Positions 1-21,281 of a stretch of DNA of 64,000 nt are shown here, piece after piece. The notes beneath the pieces are model-generated. The model was given only the letters and a program-made list of their open reading frames with translations. It was not told where the DNA came from and did not search any database. Within the stretch, counting starts at the first letter, position 1; each line of letters starts with the position of its first letter. Both the position numbers and the translations under genes were made by a program. The stretch is from Enterobacter oligotrophicus (GTDB taxonomy: Bacteria; Pseudomonadota; Gammaproteobacteria; Enterobacterales; Enterobacteriaceae), in NCBI RefSeq assembly GCF_009176645.1, contig NZ_AP019007.1, positions 1,116,001 to 1,180,000 on the forward strand, written 5' to 3'.

Positions 1-2104
1 CTTCCACGTTCGGCATAATCAGCACGTTCGCCGAGCCTCTCAGCGGGCTGTCCGGCATACGCTCGTTACGGATGCTCTCCACCAGCGCCGCATCGCCGTG
101 CATCTCGCCGTCAATCATCAGCTCCGGCGCACGCTCGCGCACCAGCTCCAGCGTCTGGCGCATTTTGCAGGCCGCCGAAGATTTAGAGGAACCGAAGTTA
201 GAGTGCGACAGCAGTGCCACTTTCGGCTCGATACCGAAGCGACGCACGGTTTCCGCCGCCATCACGGTGATCTCCGCCAGCTCTTTCGGGGTCGGATCGT
301 CGTTTACGTAGGTGTCCGCAATAAAGGTGTTGCCGCTTGGCAGCAGCAGCGCGTTCATCGCCCCGGCGGTATGCACGCCTTCGCGATAGCCGAAGATCTC
401 CTGCACCACGCTGAAATGCTCATGATAATCACCGATAGTGCCGCAGATCAGCGCATCCGCTTCACCGCGATGGACCATGATCGCACCGATCACCGTGGTG
501 TTGCTGATCACCGCGCGCTGCGCCTGCTCCTGAGTGATCCCGCGACGTTTCATGATCGCGTAATATTCATTCCAGTACTCTTTAAAACGCGGATCGGATT
601 CGTTATTGACGATCTCAAAATCCACGCCCGGTGTGATCTGCAGCCCCAGCTTCTGGATACGCATCTCAATCACGCTCGGACGACCAATCAGGATCGGCTT
701 CGCCAGCCCTAAGGTGATCAGCTCCTGCGTCGCATGCAGCACGCGCGCCTCTTCCCCTTCCGCCAGCACCACGCGTTTCGCGTCGGCGCGCGCCTGAGAG
801 AAGATAGGCTTCATAAACAGGTTAGTTTTGTAGACAAACTCGGTGAGCTTATCGACGTAAGCGTCGAAGTCCTGAATAGGACGCGTCGCCACGCCGGAGT
901 CCATCGCCGCTTTGGCCACCGCCGGTGCGATCTTCACAATCAGACGCGGGTCGAACGGTTTTGGAATGATGTAGTCCGGGCCAAAGCTCAGATCCTGATC
1001 GCCGTAGGCTGAGGCGACCACTTCGCTCTGCTCGGCGTGGGCCAGTTCCGCGATGGCGTGAACGGCGGCGAGCTTCATTTCTTCGTTGATCGCCGTTGCG
1101 CCCACGTCCAGCGCCCCACGGAAGATGAATGGGAAGCAAAGCACGTTGTTGACCTGGTTCGGGTAGTCCGAACGGCCAGTACAGATAATGGCATCTTCAC
1201 GCACCGCTTTCGCCAGCGGCGGCAGAATTTCCGGTTCCGGGTTCGCCAGCGCCAGAATCATTGGCGCACGCGCCATCTTCTGCACCATCTCCTGGGTCAG
1301 CACTTTCGGGCCTGAACAGCCGAGGAAGATATCCGCACCGTCGATCACATCCTCAAGCGTGCGTTTACCGTCGTCGTCTACCGCATACGCCGCTTTGGTT
1401 TCCGCCATGTTTGGCTCGCGGCCTTTGTAGATAACGCCTTTGGAATCGCAGACCACAATGTTGTGTTTCTGCATACCAAGCGCCACCAGCAGATTCATAC
1501 AGGCGATGGCCGCCGCACCCGCACCGGAAACCACCATACGCACGTCCGAGAGGTTTTTCTCCACCACGCGCAGGCCATTCAGAATGGCGGCGGTGCTGAT
1601 AATGGCCGTACCGTGCTGGTCGTCATGGAACACGGGAATATTCATGCGCTCGCGCAGTTTTTGCTCAATGTAAAAACATTCCGGCGCTTTGATGTCTTCC
1701 AGATTGATACCGCCGAAGGTTGGCTCCAGCGCCGCCACCACGTTGATAAACTTATCAGGATCAAGCTCATCCACTTCGATATCAAACACGTCGATACCGG
1801 CAAATTTCTTAAACAGGACCCCCTTCCCTTCCATCACCGGTTTACCGGCCAGCGCGCCGATGTTACCTAAACCCAGTACCGCCGTACCGTTAGAGATCAC
1901 CGCCACCAGGTTGCCGCGTGCGGTGTATTTATAGGCTGCCAGCGGATCTTTTTCGATTTCAAGACACGGGGCGGCAACGCCCGGCGAGTAAGCCAGCGCC
2001 AGATCGCGCTGCGTCGCCAGTGGCTTCGTTGGGGAGACCTGGATTTTGCCCGGAACAGGAAATTCATGAAAATCGAGGGCACTTTGTTTTAACTGATCAT
2101 CCAT
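1..2104 (-). CDS. maeB: NADP-dependent malic enzyme MaeB, 3'-truncated by window edge
   Basis: Oxidatively decarboxylates malate to pyruvate with NADP+, supplying NADPH and gluconeogenic precursors in the cytoplasm. On the minus strand the frame is open from the ATG at 2104 (begins [16 protein letters not shown]) to base 1, about 701 codons. E. coli MaeB is 759 residues, so roughly the last 58 residues lie outside the window. Visible parts are the N-terminal malic domain ([24 protein letters not shown]), the NAD(P)-binding domain ([14 protein letters not shown]), and from about residue 430 the phosphotransacetylase-like C-terminal domain typical of the large malic enzymes. SD-like AGGAAT lies before the ATG. 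It is transcribed divergently from talA across 291 bp. Identification by strong family resemblance; the start is clear. Confidence 0.97.
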   Translation of the reverse strand, partial: MDDQLKQSALDFHEFPVPGKIQVSPTKPLATQRDLALAYSPGVAAPCLEIEKDPLAAYKYTARGNLVAVISNGTAVLGLGNIGALAGKPVMEGKGVLFKKFAGIDVFDIEVDELDPDKFINVVAALEPTFGGINLEDIKAPECFYIEQKLRERMNIPVFHDDQHGTAIISTAAILNGLRVVEKNLSDVRMVVSGAGAAAIACMNLLVALGMQKHNIVVCDSKGVIYKGREPNMAETKAAYAVDDDGKRTLEDVIDGADIFLGCSGPKVLTQEMVQKMARAPMILALANPEPEILPPLAKAVREDAIICTGRSDYPNQVNNVLCFPFIFRGALDVGATAINEEMKLAAVHAIAELAHAEQSEVVASAYGDQDLSFGPDYIIPKPFDPRLIVKIAPAVAKAAMDSGVATRPIQDFDAYVDKLTEFVYKTNLFMKPIFSQARADAKRVVLAEGEEARVLHATQELITLGLAKPILIGRPSVIEMRIQKLGLQITPGVDFEIVNNESDPRFKEYWNEYYAIMKRRGITQEQAQRAVISNTTVIGAIMVHRGEADALICGTIGDYHEHFSVVQEIFGYREGVHTAGAMNALLLPSGNTFIADTYVNDDPTPKELAEITVMAAETVRRFGIEPKVALLSHSNFGSSKSSAACKMRQTLELVRERAPELMIDGEMHGDAALVESIRNERMPDSPLRGSANVLIMPNVE

Positions 2105-2304
2105 CTTGTTATTCCTTTCACGTATCGGTCAAAAAGGGTGATGTTTACGATCCTGATGCACACCCTGGAGTGCCGCATAGTATCGCCGCTGGCAGCCTCT
2201 TAAACTTTGAAGGCTGCCAAACTCTCACCATTGCAGAGCAAAAATTGTTATCAATTTATAGCAGTCATGTTACCCGTCTCAGAACGCAATGCCTCCCCCG
2301 TCTG

Positions 2305-2311
2305 CTATGCT
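2305..2311 (+). promoter_or_regulatory. Possible sigma-S type -10 for talA-tktB
   Basis: CTATGCT lies 85 nt before the talA ATG and differs by one base from the sigma-S favoured -10 CTATACT, followed by a T-rich tract. talA and tktB are known stationary-phase (RpoS) genes in E. coli, which makes the assignment reasonable. I see no convincing -35, as is common for sigma-S promoters. The rest of the 2105-2395 gap is the maeB/talA divergent control region with no gene. Confidence 0.3.
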
Positions 2312-2395
2312 TTTTTGTTAAGTCCATCATGATTTTCGCAGAAGTGTGAACTAACGCACTCATCTAACTCTTTTATTTCCAAGGAGTAATTATTT

Positions 2396-3346
2396 ATGAA
2401 CCAGCTAGACGGCATCAAACAATTCACCACCGTGGTCGCCGACAGCGGCGATATTGAGTCGATTCGGCACTATCAGCCGGAAGATGCGACCACGAACCCT
2501 TCACTGCTGCTCAAAGCGGCGGGGCTTGATCATTTTAGTCATCTGATTGACGACGCGATTGCATACGGTAAACAGCGCGGGAAAACGCAGGAGCAACAGG
2601 TTGCCGAGGCCAGCGACAAACTGGCGGTGAACTTCGGTGCGGAAATTCTGAAAAGCATACCGGGTCGAGTCTCGACGGAAGTCGACGCCCGCCTCTCTTT
2701 CGATCGGGAAAAAAGCATTAACAAAGCCCGCCGTCTGGTCGAACTGTATGAGGAGCAGGGAATCGACAAATCCCGTATTTTGATCAAACTCGCCTCAACA
2801 TGGGAAGGCATTCGTGCAGCGGAAATTCTTGAAAAAGAGGGCATCCACTGCAACCTGACGCTGCTGTTCTCTTTTGCACAGGCACGCGCCTGCGCCGAAG
2901 CGGGGGTATTCCTCGTGTCGCCGTTTGTCGGGCGCATCTACGACTGGTATCAGGCAAAACAGCCGATGGACCCGTATGTGGTTGAGGAAGATCCCGGTGT
3001 GAAATCGGTTCGTAATATCTATGACTATTACAAACAGCACCGTTACGAAACCATCGTAATGGGGGCCAGCTTCCGCCGCACCGAGCAGATCCTCGCGCTG
3101 GCAGGCTGCGACCGTCTGACCATCTCCCCTAACCTGCTAAAAGAGTTGCAGGAGAAAGAAGCAACGGTGATCCGCAAACTGGTGCCCACCTCCACCGTAT
3201 TGCCAAAACCCAAAGCCATGACGGAAGCGGAGTTCCGTTGGGAGCACAATCAGGACGCAATGGCCGTCGATAAGCTGGCGGAAGGCATCCGCCTGTTCGC
3301 CGTCGATCAGCGCAAACTTGAAGACCTTCTTGCCGCCAAACTTTAA
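2396..3346 (+). CDS. talA: Transaldolase A
   Basis: Transfers a dihydroxyacetone unit between sedoheptulose-7-P and glyceraldehyde-3-P in the non-oxidative pentose phosphate pathway. It is 316 residues, the usual length for TalA. Family signatures are visible: [13 protein letters not shown] near residue 31, the Schiff-base lysine region [11 protein letters not shown] near residues 127-137, and [11 protein letters not shown] near 153-163. The ATG at 2396 has SD AAGGAG upstream. The tktB start follows after 19 bp with its own GGAG, so the two form an operon as in E. coli, where this pair is the RpoS-controlled paralogue set of talB/tktA. TalA rather than TalB because of the neighbours maeB and tktB. 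Confidence 0.97.
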   Translation: MNQLDGIKQFTTVVADSGDIESIRHYQPEDATTNPSLLLKAAGLDHFSHLIDDAIAYGKQRGKTQEQQVAEASDKLAVNFGAEILKSIPGRVSTEVDARLSFDREKSINKARRLVELYEEQGIDKSRILIKLASTWEGIRAAEILEKEGIHCNLTLLFSFAQARACAEAGVFLVSPFVGRIYDWYQAKQPMDPYVVEEDPGVKSVRNIYDYYKQHRYETIVMGASFRRTEQILALAGCDRLTISPNLLKELQEKEATVIRKLVPTSTVLPKPKAMTEAEFRWEHNQDAMAVDKLAEGIRLFAVDQRKLEDLLAAKL

Positions 3347-3365
3347 CCTTGCCATGGAGTGAACT

Positions 3366-5354
3366 ATGTCCCGTAAAGAGCTTGCCAATGCCATTCGCGC
3401 CCTCAGCATGGATGCTGTGCAGAAAGCCAATTCCGGCCACCCTGGTGCACCGATGGGGATGGCGGATATTGCCGAAGTGTTGTGGAATGACTTCCTGAAA
3501 CACAACCCGACCGATCCCACCTGGTACGACCGTGACCGGTTTATTCTCTCCAACGGCCATGCCTCGATGCTGCTCTACAGCCTGCTGCATCTGTCCGGCT
3601 ACGATCTCCCGCTTGAGGAGATCAAAAACTTCCGCCAGTTACACTCTAAAACGCCAGGCCACCCGGAGATTGGCTATACGCCGGGCGTTGAAACCACGAC
3701 CGGCCCACTCGGTCAGGGTTTAGCGAACGCCGTTGGCCTGGCGATTGCCGAACGCACGCTGGCGGCGCAGTTTAATCAGCCAGATCATGAGATTGTCGAT
3801 CACTACACGTATGTGTTTATGGGCGACGGCTGTCTGATGGAGGGGATCTCTCATGAGGTCTGCTCGCTGGCGGGCACGCTGGGGCTCGGCAAACTGATTG
3901 GGTTCTACGATCACAACGGTATCTCTATCGACGGGGAAACCGAAGGCTGGTTTACCGACGACACGGCAAAACGCTTTGAGGCGTACCACTGGCACGTGGT
4001 ACACGAAATTGACGGGCACGACCCGGAAGCGGTGAAAAAAGCGATTCAGGAAGCGCAAAGCGTGAAGGATAAACCGTCGCTGATTATCTGCCGCACCACC
4101 ATCGGTTTCGGTTCACCCAACAAAGCAGGTAAAGAAGAGGCGCACGGCGCGGCGCTGGGCGAAGAGGAAGTGGCGCTGACCCGGCAAAAACTGGGCTGGA
4201 AATACCCGGCGTTTGAGATCCCGAAAGAGATCTACAAAGCCTGGGATGCCCGTGAAGCAGGCGAAAAGGCGCAGCAGGCGTGGAACGAGAAGTTCGCCGC
4301 CTACAAAAAAGCGCACCCGGAGCTGGCTGCGGAGTTTTCCCGCCGCATGAGCGGTGGCCTGCCGGAAGACTGGGACGATAAAACCCAGGCGTTGATTGAA
4401 AATCTGCAATCCAACCCGGCGAAAATCGCCACCCGTAAGGCGTCGCAAAATACCCTGAACGCGATCGGCCCTATCCTGCCTGAACTGCTGGGCGGCTCGG
4501 CGGACCTGGCTCCGAGTAATCTCACCATCTGGTCTGGCTCGAAATCGCTGAAAGAGGATATCGGCGGGAACTACATCCACTATGGCGTGCGAGAGTTCGG
4601 GATGACCGCGATTGCCAACGGTATCGCCCACCACGGCGGCTTCGTGCCGTACACCGCCACCTTCCTGATGTTTGTTGAATATGCCCGAAACGCGGCGCGC
4701 ATGGCGGCACTGATGAAAGCGCGCCAGATTATGGTTTACACCCATGACTCCATCGGGCTGGGCGAAGATGGGCCAACGCACCAGGCGGTTGAACAGCTGG
4801 CGAGCCTGCGTTTAACGCCGAACTTCAGCACCTGGCGTCCGTGCGATCAGGTCGAGGCGGCCGTGGGCTGGAAGCTCGCCGTAGAGCGTCATAACGGGCC
4901 GACGGCGCTGATCCTGTCGCGCCAGAACCTGGCGCAGATTGAGCGTACCCCGGAACAGGTGAAAAACATCGCCCGCGGCGGATACATTCTGAAAGACAGC
5001 GGCGGCAAGCCGGACGTGATCCTGATTGCCACCGGTTCAGAGGTGGAAATCACGGTGAAAGCCGCAGAGAAACTGACCGCCGAAGGGCATGCCGTGCGCG
5101 TGGTTTCGCTACCTTCCACCGACATTTTCGATGCACAGGATGAGGCCTACCGCGAATCGGTCCTGCCGTCCAACGTCGCGGCTCGTGTGGCGGTGGAAGC
5201 GGGTATTGCCGACTACTGGTACAAATATGTCGGGCTGAAAGGGGCGATTGTCGGGATGCATGGTTACGGCGAATCGGCTCCGGCCGACAAGCTGTTCCCG
5301 TACTTCGGCTTTACCGTTGAGAACGTGGTAGAGAAGGCGTTGAGCGTGATTTAA
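3366..5354 (+). CDS. tktB: Transketolase 2
   Basis: Thiamine-diphosphate enzyme moving two-carbon ketol units between sugar phosphates (xylulose-5-P donor). It has 662 residues, close to the E. coli length. In order: the N-terminal ThDP-binding domain with [17 protein letters not shown] near residue 25 and the [12 protein letters not shown]hDP motif near 154-165; the central pyrimidine-binding domain with [18 protein letters not shown] near 405; and the C-terminal domain ending in a [11 protein letters not shown] segment. It directly follows talA in the same operon. The isoform is called tktB from the talA-tktB arrangement. Confidence 0.97.
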   Translation: MSRKELANAIRALSMDAVQKANSGHPGAPMGMADIAEVLWNDFLKHNPTDPTWYDRDRFILSNGHASMLLYSLLHLSGYDLPLEEIKNFRQLHSKTPGHPEIGYTPGVETTTGPLGQGLANAVGLAIAERTLAAQFNQPDHEIVDHYTYVFMGDGCLMEGISHEVCSLAGTLGLGKLIGFYDHNGISIDGETEGWFTDDTAKRFEAYHWHVVHEIDGHDPEAVKKAIQEAQSVKDKPSLIICRTTIGFGSPNKAGKEEAHGAALGEEEVALTRQKLGWKYPAFEIPKEIYKAWDAREAGEKAQQAWNEKFAAYKKAHPELAAEFSRRMSGGLPEDWDDKTQALIENLQSNPAKIATRKASQNTLNAIGPILPELLGGSADLAPSNLTIWSGSKSLKEDIGGNYIHYGVREFGMTAIANGIAHHGGFVPYTATFLMFVEYARNAARMAALMKARQIMVYTHDSIGLGEDGPTHQAVEQLASLRLTPNFSTWRPCDQVEAAVGWKLAVERHNGPTALILSRQNLAQIERTPEQVKNIARGGYILKDSGGKPDVILIATGSEVEITVKAAEKLTAEGHAVRVVSLPSTDIFDAQDEAYRESVLPSNVAARVAVEAGIADYWYKYVGLKGAIVGMHGYGESAPADKLFPYFGFTVENVVEKALSVI

Positions 5355-5366
5355 CGCGGTCTGTGT

Positions 5367-5445
5367 GCCCGGTGGCGCTCCGCTTACCGGGCCTACGGAT
5401 CAATGTGTTGTAGGCCGGGTAAGGCGAAGCCGCCACCCGGCTTTT

Positions 5446-5447
<2 letters not shown>
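5367..5447. repeat. REP/BIME-type palindromic repeat pair
   Basis: Two inverted REP-like units (GCCCGGTGGCGCTCCGCTTACCGG... and the complementary ...GGTAAGGCGAAGCCGCCACCCGG) separated by a short linker, with TTTTT at the end. It lies between convergent tktB and ygjH, overlapping the last two bases of the ygjH stop region. Sister copies lie at 34349, 42265, 45294 and 48750. It probably stabilises or terminates the converging transcripts. It marks the left edge of the relocated ebg block. Confidence 0.85.
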
Positions 5448-5787
<340 letters not shown>

Positions 5788-5805
5788 TTAGTAAAATTTT
5801 ACTAA
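5788..5805. promoter_or_regulatory. Putative EbgR operator 1 (perfect palindrome)
   Basis: TTAGTAAAATTTTACTAA is an 18-bp perfect palindrome in the ygjH/ebgR divergent region. The same motif with one extra central T recurs at 6988-7006 before ebgA. LacI-family repressors bind such palindromes, and only EbgR is encoded nearby, so assignment to EbgR is an inference from position and recurrence. Confidence 0.75.
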
Positions 5806-6901
<1,096 letters not shown>

Positions 6902-6921
6902 CCTCCCTTTTCAAACACACT

Positions 6922-6944
6922 GCCGGGCATGCCCGGCTTTTTTT
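6922..6944 (+). terminator. Rho-independent terminator of ebgR
   Basis: GCCGGGCATGCCCGGC perfect hairpin (6922-6937) followed by seven T residues. It separates ebgR from ebgA. Confidence 0.9.
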
Positions 6945-6962
6945 ATTTCGTGATCGAGTTAA

Positions 6963-16571
<9,609 letters not shown>

Positions 16572-16648
16572 GGATGGCACAATCCCGGAAATGAAAACGC
16601 AAAACTGGGCCGTATCTTCGTGTTACATCCGGGCTTGCTCAATCGGAT

Positions 16649-17248
16649 TTATCGGATAGATTTATCCGAAACGGAACTCATCAGACCGGTTGTTTGTAAA
16701 TATTGCAGCAATATCACCGTCTTACCGTCCCTGATCTCACCACTTTTCACCATGGCTAATGCCTCAGCGAAAGGAATTTCCAGCACCTCGATATCTTCGT
16801 CTTCTACGCCGCCTCCCCGGTGAGTCCGCTGCGCATCGTTGTATTCCGCGATGAAGAAATGGATGATCTCCGTTACGCCGCCTGGCGACATGAATAACTC
16901 AAAGACTTTTGTCACCTCCCCCACTTCAAAGCCTGTCTCTTCCACGGCCTCTTTACGGATGCAGACTTCAGGTTCATCGTCGTCGAGCAGGCCAGCGCAG
17001 GTTTCAATCAGCCGTCCGTCAGGATTGCCATTCACCCATGTCGCCACCCGAAACTGACGAATCAACACCACGCTTTGCTTTTCACGGTTATACAGCAGAA
17101 TGGTTGCCCCGTTGCCACGGTCATAGACCTCGCGTTTATGGCGGATCACTTCACCGTTATTACGCGTTAAATCATAGGTGATGTTACGCAGGACAAAATA
17201 GTTTTCAGAAAGGATGATGTCTTTGATGACGTCTATTTTCAGGGACAT
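16649..17248 (-). CDS. nudK: NudK, GDP-mannose pyrophosphatase (Nudix)
   Basis: Cleaves GDP-mannose to GMP and mannose-1-P. 199 residues (E. coli 191; here with a few extra C-terminal residues, VSDKSIR). The Nudix box is visible: [27 protein letters not shown] (residues about 86-112; REAVEETG core). The typical [13 protein letters not shown] and [11 protein letters not shown] segments are present. Cytoplasmic. Transcribed away from aegA's 3' end, 68 bp downstream of it on the same strand. Confidence 0.95.
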   Translation of the reverse strand: MSLKIDVIKDIILSENYFVLRNITYDLTRNNGEVIRHKREVYDRGNGATILLYNREKQSVVLIRQFRVATWVNGNPDGRLIETCAGLLDDDEPEVCIRKEAVEETGFEVGEVTKVFELFMSPGGVTEIIHFFIAEYNDAQRTHRGGGVEDEDIEVLEIPFAEALAMVKSGEIRDGKTVILLQYLQTTGLMSSVSDKSIR

Positions 17249-17315
17249 ACGGGCTCCACGGCAGAATGAGTCTTTTAATACTACGCCGTGAAACCCGCTT
17301 TGTCGCCCGATGGCG

Positions 17316-19292
17316 TTAGTGCATTTTTGGTGGTTCTATTCCCAGCCAGTCCATGATCCCCTGCGCGGCATGACGCCCTTCGGCCATCGCCGTCACCACC
17401 AGATCCGCGCCGCGAACTGCATCTCCCCCGGCGAAAATTTGCGGGTTTGAGGTCTGGTAACGGTAGCGGCTCTCCACGGAGGCAACGATTCGTCCCCAGT
17501 CATCCGTTTCGACGCCCTGTGCCTCCAGCCACGGCATCGCATGCGGGTTGAAACCAAACGCCATGATCACCGCATCCGCAGGCATAACAAATTCGCTGCC
17601 CGCCACCGGAACAGGCCGACGACGCCCCTGCGCATCCGGTTCACCCAGTTCAGTACGCAGCATCCGAATGCCGTTAACCTGCCCCCCTGGGCCGCGCGTC
17701 AGTTCAACGGGCTGGACGTTAAATTCAAACGTCGCGCCCTCTTCTTTGGCATTCTTGACCTCTTTTTTCGAGCCAGGCATGTTGGCTTCGTCCCGCCGAT
17801 AGGCACAGGTCACTTTCGCGGCACCGTGTCGCAGTGCAGTCCGCACGCAGTCCATCGCCGTATCGCCGCCGCCAAGCACCACGACATTTAAGCCCTGGGT
17901 GTCAATAAACGGCTCGGTGACCGTCGGCTCAAGCCCCATGATATGGCGCGTGTTTGCCACGAGGAAGGGCAACGCGTCATACACGCCTGGCGCGTCCTCA
18001 TGCGGAATTCCCGCTTTCATGGAGCGATAGGTTCCAACGCCGATAAACAGCGCATCGTAGTCACTTTGCAGTTGCGCCATAGAGATATCTTTACCCACTT
18101 CGCAGTTCAGCTCGAACGTGATCCCCATCGCGGTAAATATCGCTCTGCGGCGCGCCAGCAGCGATTTATCCAGCTTGAAAGCCGGAATACCAAACGTCAG
18201 CAAACCGCCAATTTCCGGATGGCGATCGTACACTGTCACACTCACGCCGCTGCGCACCAGCACATCGGCGCACGCCAGCCCGGCCGGACCCGCCCCGATA
18301 ATAGCAACACGTTTATTCACCGGTGAAACGTCGCGCATGTCCGGCGTCCAGCCCATTGCCAGCGCCTGGTCAGAGATATAGCGCTCAATATTGCCAATAG
18401 TCACCGACCCCGATTCATCACGTACTGTGCAGGCTCCTTCACATAATCGATCCTGCGGGCAGACGCGGCCGGTGATTTCAGGTAAACAGTTGGTCTGATG
18501 CGAAAGCGCAACTGCGCCTGCGATATCCCCCGCCTTAACACGTTCAATCCATTGCGGAATGTGGTTATGTAGCGGACAGTGCCACTCACAGATACTGTGC
18601 TCACCGCATTTGAGGCAGCGTGACGCTTCGCGGTGAGCCTGCTCCGCCCGAAACGGCAGATAAATTTCGTTGAAATGGACAACGCGTTCTTCGGGAGTGA
18701 GTTTATCCGGCTCGCCACGCTTCGGTGTATTGTGCAGTTGCTGCAATTTGGTTTGCGGTTGTTCACATTGCACCGCTTCACCGTGCCAGGGCTGCGCCTC
18801 AAGCCGGGCGGTACGCTGTCGGCGCGCTTTCGCCAGGTTATCCAGCACCGCGGGAGTGGCAAGCCTGAGCACATCGGCCGGGCAGTTTTCGACACAGGCC
18901 GGGCCTTGCGACCGTGTCAGACAGAGATCGCACTTGTGCGCCGTGGCCTTCACGCTGTCGTTTTCCTGCGGTGTGACGATAATGTCCAAAGTGCCAAACG
19001 GGCAGGCCACCATGCAGGCTTTGCAACCAATGCATTTTTGTTGATTCACCTGTACGCTGTCGCTGTGCTTGCTGATGGCCCCGTTCGGACAGCTTTGCGC
19101 GCAGGGGGCATTTTCGCAGTGATGGCAGGTGACGGGGCTACTTTTTGCGCCCGATTTAAGGACCGTAATGCGGGGATGGAAATGGTGCTCGCTCAGAACA
19201 TGCTGTTCATCGTTGTGCGCCATCACGCAGGCGACTTCGCAGGCACGACATCCGATACATTGCTGGCTGTTGGCCATAATAAAACGATTCAT
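17316..19292 (-). CDS. aegA: AegA, iron-sulfur oxidoreductase (GltD-like)
   Basis: 658 residues from the ATG at 19292, preceded by CAGGTG; the open frame extends 26 codons upstream, but the family begins [19 protein letters not shown]. The N-terminal HycB-like domain has several CxxCxxC ferredoxin clusters ([46 protein letters not shown]). From about residue 190 it is a GltD-like domain with further cysteines, an FAD motif ([17 protein letters not shown]), and an NAD(P)H motif ([19 protein letters not shown]). It probably shuttles electrons between NAD(P)H and an iron-sulfur partner; in E. coli it has been linked to anaerobic urate breakdown. Divergent from narQ across 152 bp. Confidence 0.93.
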   Translation of the reverse strand: MNRFIMANSQQCIGCRACEVACVMAHNDEQHVLSEHHFHPRITVLKSGAKSSPVTCHHCENAPCAQSCPNGAISKHSDSVQVNQQKCIGCKACMVACPFGTLDIIVTPQENDSVKATAHKCDLCLTRSQGPACVENCPADVLRLATPAVLDNLAKARRQRTARLEAQPWHGEAVQCEQPQTKLQQLHNTPKRGEPDKLTPEERVVHFNEIYLPFRAEQAHREASRCLKCGEHSICEWHCPLHNHIPQWIERVKAGDIAGAVALSHQTNCLPEITGRVCPQDRLCEGACTVRDESGSVTIGNIERYISDQALAMGWTPDMRDVSPVNKRVAIIGAGPAGLACADVLVRSGVSVTVYDRHPEIGGLLTFGIPAFKLDKSLLARRRAIFTAMGITFELNCEVGKDISMAQLQSDYDALFIGVGTYRSMKAGIPHEDAPGVYDALPFLVANTRHIMGLEPTVTEPFIDTQGLNVVVLGGGDTAMDCVRTALRHGAAKVTCAYRRDEANMPGSKKEVKNAKEEGATFEFNVQPVELTRGPGGQVNGIRMLRTELGEPDAQGRRRPVPVAGSEFVMPADAVIMAFGFNPHAMPWLEAQGVETDDWGRIVASVESRYRYQTSNPQIFAGGDAVRGADLVVTAMAEGRHAAQGIMDWLGIEPPKMH

Positions 19293-19444
19293 AACGACAC
19301 CTGTTTTTGGTTCAATAACCTTATTCTTTATATGAATATTGTATTTACTCATCGTAGCGTTATCAGGCAATGTTCAAATGCCCAGGAAACCAAACTATTT
19401 CCAGTGAACCTGTGGCAGATCAATTTTATTCAGGAAGCCGTTTT

Positions 19445-21139
19445 GTGACCGTTAAACGTTCTGTTTCCGGAAGCCTGGCTCGGGCTTTCTTTTCGATTAT
19501 TGTGTTGTCCGTCCTGACCAGCGCCATCGCACTGCTGACGCTCGCCAGCAGCCAGCGTGACGCCGAGGCGATCAATATTGCCGGTTCGCTGCGCATGCAG
19601 AGCTACCGCCTGGGCTACGAAATGCAGCGTGTCAGCCCTTCACTTGCGGAGCACCGTGAGAGCTGGCAGCAGACGCTGAGCGCACCGGCGCTGCAGAAAT
19701 TAGACCGCTGGTATGTGCCTGAAGATGTCAAACAACGCTACCAACAGCTTCATCTTGCCTGGCAGGAGATGGATAAGCGCATCGCCAGCGGCGACACGGC
19801 GTGGTATCAGACCCACATTGAGGATTTTGTTGGCCGCATTGATGCCTTTGTGCTGGCGCTCCAGCACTACACCGAACATAAAATTCAGCTGGTTATCCTG
19901 ATGTCGCTGGCGGGCGGGCTGAGCATTCTGCTGCTGACTGTATTTACGCTGCGACAGACCCGCCGCCAGGTGGTTTTGCCGCTGAACAATCTGGTGGCGG
20001 CCAGCGAACGTATTGAACGGAGACAATTTGACACGCCTGCGCCTGACACTGCCCTGCCGAATGAGCTGGGCCAGCTTTCCCGTGCGTTCAACCATATGTC
20101 AGCCGAGCTGCGGACGCTGTATCTCTCACTTGAGCAGTCCGTTGCGGAAAAAACACACCATTTAAATGAAGCGCATCAGCAGCTTGAGATGCTGTTCAAA
20201 TGTTCGCAGGCGCTCAATACCGGCCAGATCGACAGCCACTGTTTCAGGCATATTTTGCAGATTGTGCATGAATACACGCAGATGAATTACCTCGAACTTC
20301 GCACCAGCGACGACTGGCGGCTGTGTGAGGGGACGGAGACAAACGACAGTCAGATGCAAAGTCTGCCGGTGCTGATGCAGGATACCCTTTATGGCGAGCT
20401 GCGCTGGCAGAGCGAGAAGCATGCCGTATCGCTGCCGCTTATGGAAAGCGTGGCGACAATGCTGGGGCGCGGGCTCTATTTCAACCAGGCGCAGAAACAC
20501 TATCAGCAGTTACTGCTGATGGAAGAACGCGCGACCATTGCCCGCGAGTTACATGACTCACTGGCGCAGGTCCTCTCCTATTTGCGCATCCAGCTTGCGC
20601 TGCTCAAACGTGCCGTGCCGGAAGAGGATCTCCCGGCACAAACCATCATCGCGGACTTCTCCCGTGAGCTAAACAACGCCTGGCGGCAGCTGCGCGAACT
20701 GCTTACCACCTTCCGCCTGACGCTCAATCATGCCAACCTTCCTGCCGCACTGCAGGAGTCCCTCGACGGGCTGCAAAGCCAGACGCAGGCGAAACTGGTC
20801 CTTGACTGCCGTCTCTCCTCGCTGGCGCTGGATGCGCAAAAGCAGGTGCATTTGTTACAGATCGTGCGTGAAGCGGTGTTGAATGCCATTAAACATGCTC
20901 AGGCAAGCGAAATTATTGTCAGCTGTATCACGTCAGCCGATGGCACGCACACCGTCACCATTCGCGACAACGGCATTGGTATTGGCGAAGCCAGCGAGCC
21001 GCCAGGACACTACGGGCTGAACATTATGCGCGAACGCGCGGGACGGCTCGGCGGGACGTTGCACTTTTCCCCGCCGCCAAATGGCGGGACGCAGGTCAGC
21101 GTGACGTTCCGTACACCAGCAGCTCTGGCGGGTAAATAA
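19445..21139 (+). CDS. narQ: NarQ, nitrate/nitrite sensor histidine kinase
   Basis: 564 residues from the GTG at 19445 (begins VTVKRSVSGSLARAFF, SD AGGAAG), as in E. coli NarQ (566). An ATG at 19370 would add 25 atypical residues. Inner-membrane kinase: TM1 (about 13-33), a periplasmic four-helix sensor with the P-box INIAGSLRMQSYRLGYEMQ carrying the nitrate-binding Arg, TM2 (about 147-167), HAMP, a GAF-like linker, a HisKA_3 domain with RELHDSLAQVLSYLRIQL (phospho-His), and the HATPase domain with DNGIGIG and GHYGLNIMRERA. It phosphorylates NarL and NarP, which are not in this window. Confidence 0.95.
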   Translation: MTVKRSVSGSLARAFFSIIVLSVLTSAIALLTLASSQRDAEAINIAGSLRMQSYRLGYEMQRVSPSLAEHRESWQQTLSAPALQKLDRWYVPEDVKQRYQQLHLAWQEMDKRIASGDTAWYQTHIEDFVGRIDAFVLALQHYTEHKIQLVILMSLAGGLSILLLTVFTLRQTRRQVVLPLNNLVAASERIERRQFDTPAPDTALPNELGQLSRAFNHMSAELRTLYLSLEQSVAEKTHHLNEAHQQLEMLFKCSQALNTGQIDSHCFRHILQIVHEYTQMNYLELRTSDDWRLCEGTETNDSQMQSLPVLMQDTLYGELRWQSEKHAVSLPLMESVATMLGRGLYFNQAQKHYQQLLLMEERATIARELHDSLAQVLSYLRIQLALLKRAVPEEDLPAQTIIADFSRELNNAWRQLRELLTTFRLTLNHANLPAALQESLDGLQSQTQAKLVLDCRLSSLALDAQKQVHLLQIVREAVLNAIKHAQASEIIVSCITSADGTHTVTIRDNGIGIGEASEPPGHYGLNIMRERAGRLGGTLHFSPPPNGGTQVSVTFRTPAALAGK

Positions 21140-21161
21140 CGGTAAAGGGGCAAACGCTGAA

Positions 21162-21210
<49 letters not shown>

Positions 21211-21281
21211 CTTCGACTTACCGCTACAGTGATGCGGACAATAGACAATAACGACGTGCAGCAAAACGAGGTCACCTTTTC